Part shown: positions 59,731 through 64,000 of the stretch, one piece after another
Numbering within the stretch: position 1 is the stretch's first letter
Layout: each line of letters opens with the position of its first letter
NCBI GenBank assembly: GCA_030544235.1
Contig: CM060469.1
Span: 13,510,017-13,574,016 of the forward strand
DNA from: Lepturacanthus savala
Taxonomy: Eukaryota; Chordata; Actinopteri; Scombriformes; Trichiuridae
Direction: 5' to 3'
DNA length: 64,000 nucleotides
The notes under the pieces: generated by a model
Seen by the model: only the letters and a program-made list of their open reading frames with translations
What the model was told of the DNA's origin: nothing
The model's database searches: none
Made by a program: the position numbers and the translations under genes

Positions 59731-60167
59731 AAGGGAGCTTTCACACCAACAGCAGTGGGTGTGGACCAAATGGTCCATTCAAACGAAATGTGCTTATTTG
59801 GGTACGTTGTCAGTGGTGTGAAAGCATCAGTCACACTCGGGTGCACACGAAAACAAGCAGACCAAGACCTCCAAAAAAAGTCAGTCTTGGTCCGCTTGAC
59901 TCTACACCAAATGACAAACCAGTGCGGTCCCTCTGCGGAGAACGTGAACTCGGGTCCAAACAAACTATTTGGATTGCCTCGTGGGAGGGGATACTAATTT
60001 GTTTCATTTCCTGTTTGTTTGAAGATAAACATTGATGAAACTCCAATAGGACCAATTTTGGTTCGTTTGCAGGTGTGAAAGTGGACCATGCTAGAATCGC
60101 TATGCTAAATGTAAAAGTGATATTGGTGCAGACCAAATAATCAAACTAGTGGTATGGAAGTGCCCTC
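59731..60167. mobile_element. Inverted-repeat DNA element, about 437 bp
   Basis: The left end AGGGAGCTTTCACACCA and the reverse complement of the right end (AGGGCACTTCCATACCA) are matching terminal repeats. The interior is rich in partly palindromic TTTGGTCC/GGACCAAA-type words (GGACCAAATGG, TCTTGGTCCGC, AGTGGACC) and GTGTGAAAG, characteristic of a repeat common in fish. The target duplication is not clear. No transposase. Confidence 0.6.
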
Positions 60168-63100
60168 GGTGAACATGGGTGTTGTGTGAACTTTTTTCCA
60201 AAGGTCTTGGTGTCTCTAGGCCTAATAATAGCAGAAGATGCGCAATTATCCTCAAAAACATAGTGGATGTCGCCAAAAGTCATAAAACCGGTATCAGGTT
60301 TTTGGCAACAATTTTTAAGACCTGCACAGAGAACCTGATTTTGATGACGTGATCTTGGGTTTCCCCTATTGAGAATTTTGGGGACCTGCAAACTGCAGCA
60401 TTTATGTATATGGGCTTACCTGAGAGAATGGCTGGATGAGATAAAGCAATCAACTTATCTTTATAAAAAAAAAAAAATCAGTTAAGTACCTCTCTCTCAG
60501 AAGAACTTAAAGTAGCACTGATTCCATTGAAGACGAGTCTGTCCCCCTAGTGTGCATATTACTGCATCTCATCTTGCTTATTGCTGCCTAGAGTGCTATG
60601 ACAACAGAAGTGAGAATAGATTTAATCTCTCCAGCCTAGCTAATAATACTACGCCACTGGCTGAACGCCGAGACACGCACAAAGGGCTAATCATCTCCAC
60701 TACTAAGCATTTTCTTGCACATACACATTTTCCCAGCAGTTCTCAGAACTGTCAAGAGTAGAGAGATAAAGAATGGGCAGAAGGAAAAAAAGTCAGCCGA
60801 GGTGTCTGCCACCACAGCGTCATTAACACCCAGTCTTGCTGGAGTAAAGGGAGGGTGAGCAGACGGGGCCTCCAAGCACTAGAAGCGAAATTGCAAACCC
60901 AAGGTTCCTGATACAACCTGTTATTATTTTTGACACAAGCCATTTACAATAGCTATGAAGGTGGCAATGGAAAATGTAATATTGATTGTATGCCCTCCAG
61001 GCTTTGCTCCCCTGACTTCTAAACGTCACACGTCTCACATATGTTGGGTGTGATGATATGTTTCTCTTTTTCTTTTTTTTATTTTTGTTTTGTTTTCCCC
61101 ACTTCCACAAATCCTATTTTAGGGGATTTGTTGATGAGGTAATTACATTGGTAGATTGGGAGGGCAAGGTGATGTTTTGAGAGTCGAGGAAAATAATAGA
61201 AAGCTGCGTAAAAACGGCAACGCAATATGGTATCGGTCTGATGTGACAGGTGTTAATATACCCAACGGCAATCTGTATTTCATCTCTTTTTCATGAGGGT
61301 GCTTACTGAATTACTTCCAAATGACGTTTATGAAACATTAAGCGACTGTTGCACCCTGGAATATATAGAGGCGGCTCATTCCAGCATTAGGAAGATAAAC
61401 TTAAGTACAGTACAAAGAAAACACACAAAAATGCATTTTTTTTTTTTTGCGATGTCCTTGTATGCATTTAGCTGTGTTTGTACAGACACGTAGGCTTGGA
61501 GCTTCAAATGCATTAGAAAGAAGAGGAAGTTATTAAGCTCCGGAGTCACAGTGACTAGCTAAACAAACTGCCGAACAAGGGGAAGATAGTTGGCCGCCGC
61601 CATAGCCTGCCTCTGTCTGTCAGTGATAGAAACCTGTCAAAACCAAGACAAACATGTTTAACCAGACCCTCAAAGGACTGGAGACAATTGTGCAAGCCCA
61701 TGTGAGGTGCAACGGAAGTCTCAGTATCTGGGGAGATTGCAGGGGTTATCTGCCAATGTGGTAATTACACCAGGGCTTCTCTCTCCGGTAAGTGTGACAA
61801 CTTTCCGCTTGTTTCTAAAATGAATGCATGACCTGCGCAGCACCCCTTCATGTACTAAACCACTGATTGCTGCGTTAAAAGCTACCTTTGTGAAAAAGTG
61901 CTGTCTAAGAGCAATTTCTCTCTAGCGGTAGGCGCTTTGGAACACACTGTTATGGACTTCCACGATGATTTAAATGACCCCATAAAATTTCTCTAAAAAA
62001 GGAAATATAGCAAAGGCAAAAATCTGTTTTGTTGTCAAGTATTCTTCACGGTTGACGTTCTACCATATCATTTAAAATTCTGCTTTTTAAAAGCATTGAA
62101 ATTTCTCAGTTTATTTACATAGGGTGGAGTATTTTATTAACTTCATCACTGCATCAAAAACATGTTACAGGGACACTGATCAGACTGTTGCCATCAGTGT
62201 TTCCATTAGAACATGCAATGCTGTGTCAGTTCATGTTAGCACTGTCATCATTAGTCTGGCTAATAGCGCCTCTCATTCTCCCATGTACAGTTAGACCGAC
62301 ATGGTTTTATCTCTGTCATCACATTAGGTTGAGTGGAGGAGAATCACTCTTAATGACACAGAGATTTTTGGCTTTGTGTTTTGGTTTACCAGTAAATGCC
62401 AACCATGCCAATGGGATTTCCCGGCATAAGCCGTCACTATCAGTTTACAATAACCGCTTCATTCGACTATTATCCACAAGGATAACAAAGCACTATACAA
62501 CGAGCCTGCGCAGCTTCACTCGAGGGACATTGCTGTGCAATAGTCTTAAAAAAGACAGAGTGCAGAGGGCAGGGCTTTTACTATCTGATAACAAATGGAT
62601 GTAGAAAACCTAAAGCATCTAGTTCAACACTAATCAGTCAACAGTTACTTTCTGGCTTTCAAACCTCACTTCCAGTTGGAAAACCTTCACTTCTCCACCA
62701 ACCGCATTGTCAGATGCGTTGCGACTGTCGTGTAGTGGTGGTCATAAAATGCTTTAAATCCGTTTGCCTATTGATTTCTAATAGTGATGCCATAGTCGTG
62801 TCATAGATGTTGACTCAGGCATTCAAACTGGTTTCAAATATGATATCTGGGGACCAGTAGCAATAGATCTAAAACCACAAACAAGCAACTGTAAAATACA
62901 AAGTGGAGCTTCAGCAACACACATTTAGAAGCTTCATTGGTGAAAAAACAACTTAAGGAATAAAATTCTGATATTTTCAATGGATTGACTGCATAACTGA
63001 ACTGGTGCATACCAGCACCATTCAGCAATATTATTTCACAGTTACCATTTGATAAAAAAATAGCTCACAGGCTTTATGTCTGTAGTGTTTGAATAAATGC

Positions 63101-64000
63101 AGCCAATGCTAGTGAATCAATCATATAAATCACCAGGGACAAATACTAACCACGTGTGTTTGTTCAAAATGCCAGCAGTAATATAACTTTGTCCAAAGTT
63201 AAACCAGAAAGACTTTTAGTCAACCAAACATTTTTTTATCTGATCAAACAGCTGTGACCTGATCTGATAAAACGGAAAGTCAGCAGTAATGTCAAGTACA
63301 AATGTTAAATCGTGTTTGAGGGATAATATAACTAGACTACAAAGGCTTCAGCAAAATAGTTAAATGACCAAAAGAAAGTTGCGTTCTGACTTTCAACAAT
63401 GATTCTTTGCGTTAATTGGAAGCCACTGTCAGAGATCTGCAATTCATTGGATGCCAAAAGAGAGCGATTAAAGTAACAGAGTACCTAATGCCCCTTCAAA
63501 TGAACTCTTGCGCGGCTACACTCATGACTCATACCGCACGCTAAAATGGGGATCTGTTGGGAAGAAATAGCTTTTAAATATTGGAAGAACTGTTTGAAGC
63601 ACTGCTGAATATTTATGGCTAGGTTGATGTTAAGTTCAGCTCTGTTCTCTCTAGTGTCCCATGTCCTCATCAGTGTCTCCACTATCGCAGATGATGTCTG
63701 TTTCACGGACACAGAGAATCACATTTGCGCCGAGGCTTCCCATGGCGAGTGGGCCAAGAAGTTTTGATGAAAATTCGAGAAAGGCTGTGAAAGAAGAGAA
63801 AATCAAATCAGCAGCTCGTCAGTGCTGATCCCCCCTGAGAGCGCTTGTGGGATCACAATACTTCCCATAAAACAGCGGGAGCCCGGCCAGCCGTCTGAAA
63901 AGGACCTGCCTCTCAGTAGAGTGAGGGAGTAGTGAACTGGAGAAGGGAGAGAGTGGAAGGAAAAGAAAGGTTTCTCATATACACAGGTTGAATGAGGGTC
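60168..64000. other. Intergenic desert to the end of the window
   Basis: No gene is supported. A13 at about 60465-60477, T-rich tracts at 61061-61098 and 61437-61449. The stretch 61120-61390 is repeat-free with GAGGTAATTACATTGG, GACAGGTGTTAATATACCC and CATTAAGCGAC, and could be regulatory. A 138-codon frame at 62188-62604 shows no domain. Confidence 0.5.

Noticed and set aside
62188..62604. 138-codon open frame with hydrophobic N-terminus
   Set aside because: The signal-like start is suggestive, but there is no domain, cysteine framework or codon-use signal, and no adjoining exon. Transcript evidence would be needed.

Overview
The window looks like a stretch of teleost fish nuclear genome, probably a percomorph. 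This rests on one vertebrate SOX gene, abundant dinucleotide microsatellites, and several non-autonomous DNA transposons of types I recognise from ray-finned fish genomes. The species cannot be named from the sequence. Nothing here is bacterial, plasmid or viral: I see no operon, no CRISPR array and no tRNA or rRNA gene.

Only one protein-coding gene can be supported. It is the intronless SoxC transcription factor gene sox11, on the plus strand at 42526-43641 (371 residues). It has a complete HMG box, a serine tract and an intact C-terminal activation domain. Upstream are a GC-rich proximal promoter with a G-quadruplex-type run, two TATA-like elements and an inverted CCAAT box. A purine-rich leader tract comes before the start codon. 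The 3' UTR is long (about 1.2-2 kb) with three AATAAA signals and candidate microRNA seed matches. A second GC-rich, promoter-like patch lies about 2.1 kb after the stop codon.

The other 95% of the window is a gene desert: about 42 kb upstream and 20 kb downstream of sox11. SOX11 is known to lie in a gene desert rich in long-range enhancers in vertebrates, so the desert itself is expected. I marked blocks of low-repeat sequence dense in homeodomain, POU, SOX, TCF and Pbx-type motifs as candidate conserved non-coding elements. Conservation cannot be seen from one sequence, so these are predictions with modest confidence. The clearest are 8225-8410, 8545-9090, 9565-9930, 28430-28860, 30400-30900, 48890-49340, 54820-55200 and 57120-57560.

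Transposable elements are confined to a few spots. There is a TIR element at 12065-12398 and a nest of at least four elements inside a hAT-like copy at 13510-14758. A dispersed repeat lies at 16938-17405, and hAT-like copies at 26268-26463, 37395-38570 (with a 630-bp TIR element inside it) and 55280-55843. A tRNA-derived SINE remnant is at 33562-33675, a foldback at 33992-34389 and an inverted-repeat element at 59731-60167. No novel multi-gene system is present. The observations most worth following are the predicted regulatory landscape of sox11, the downstream promoter-like patch and the nested transposons.
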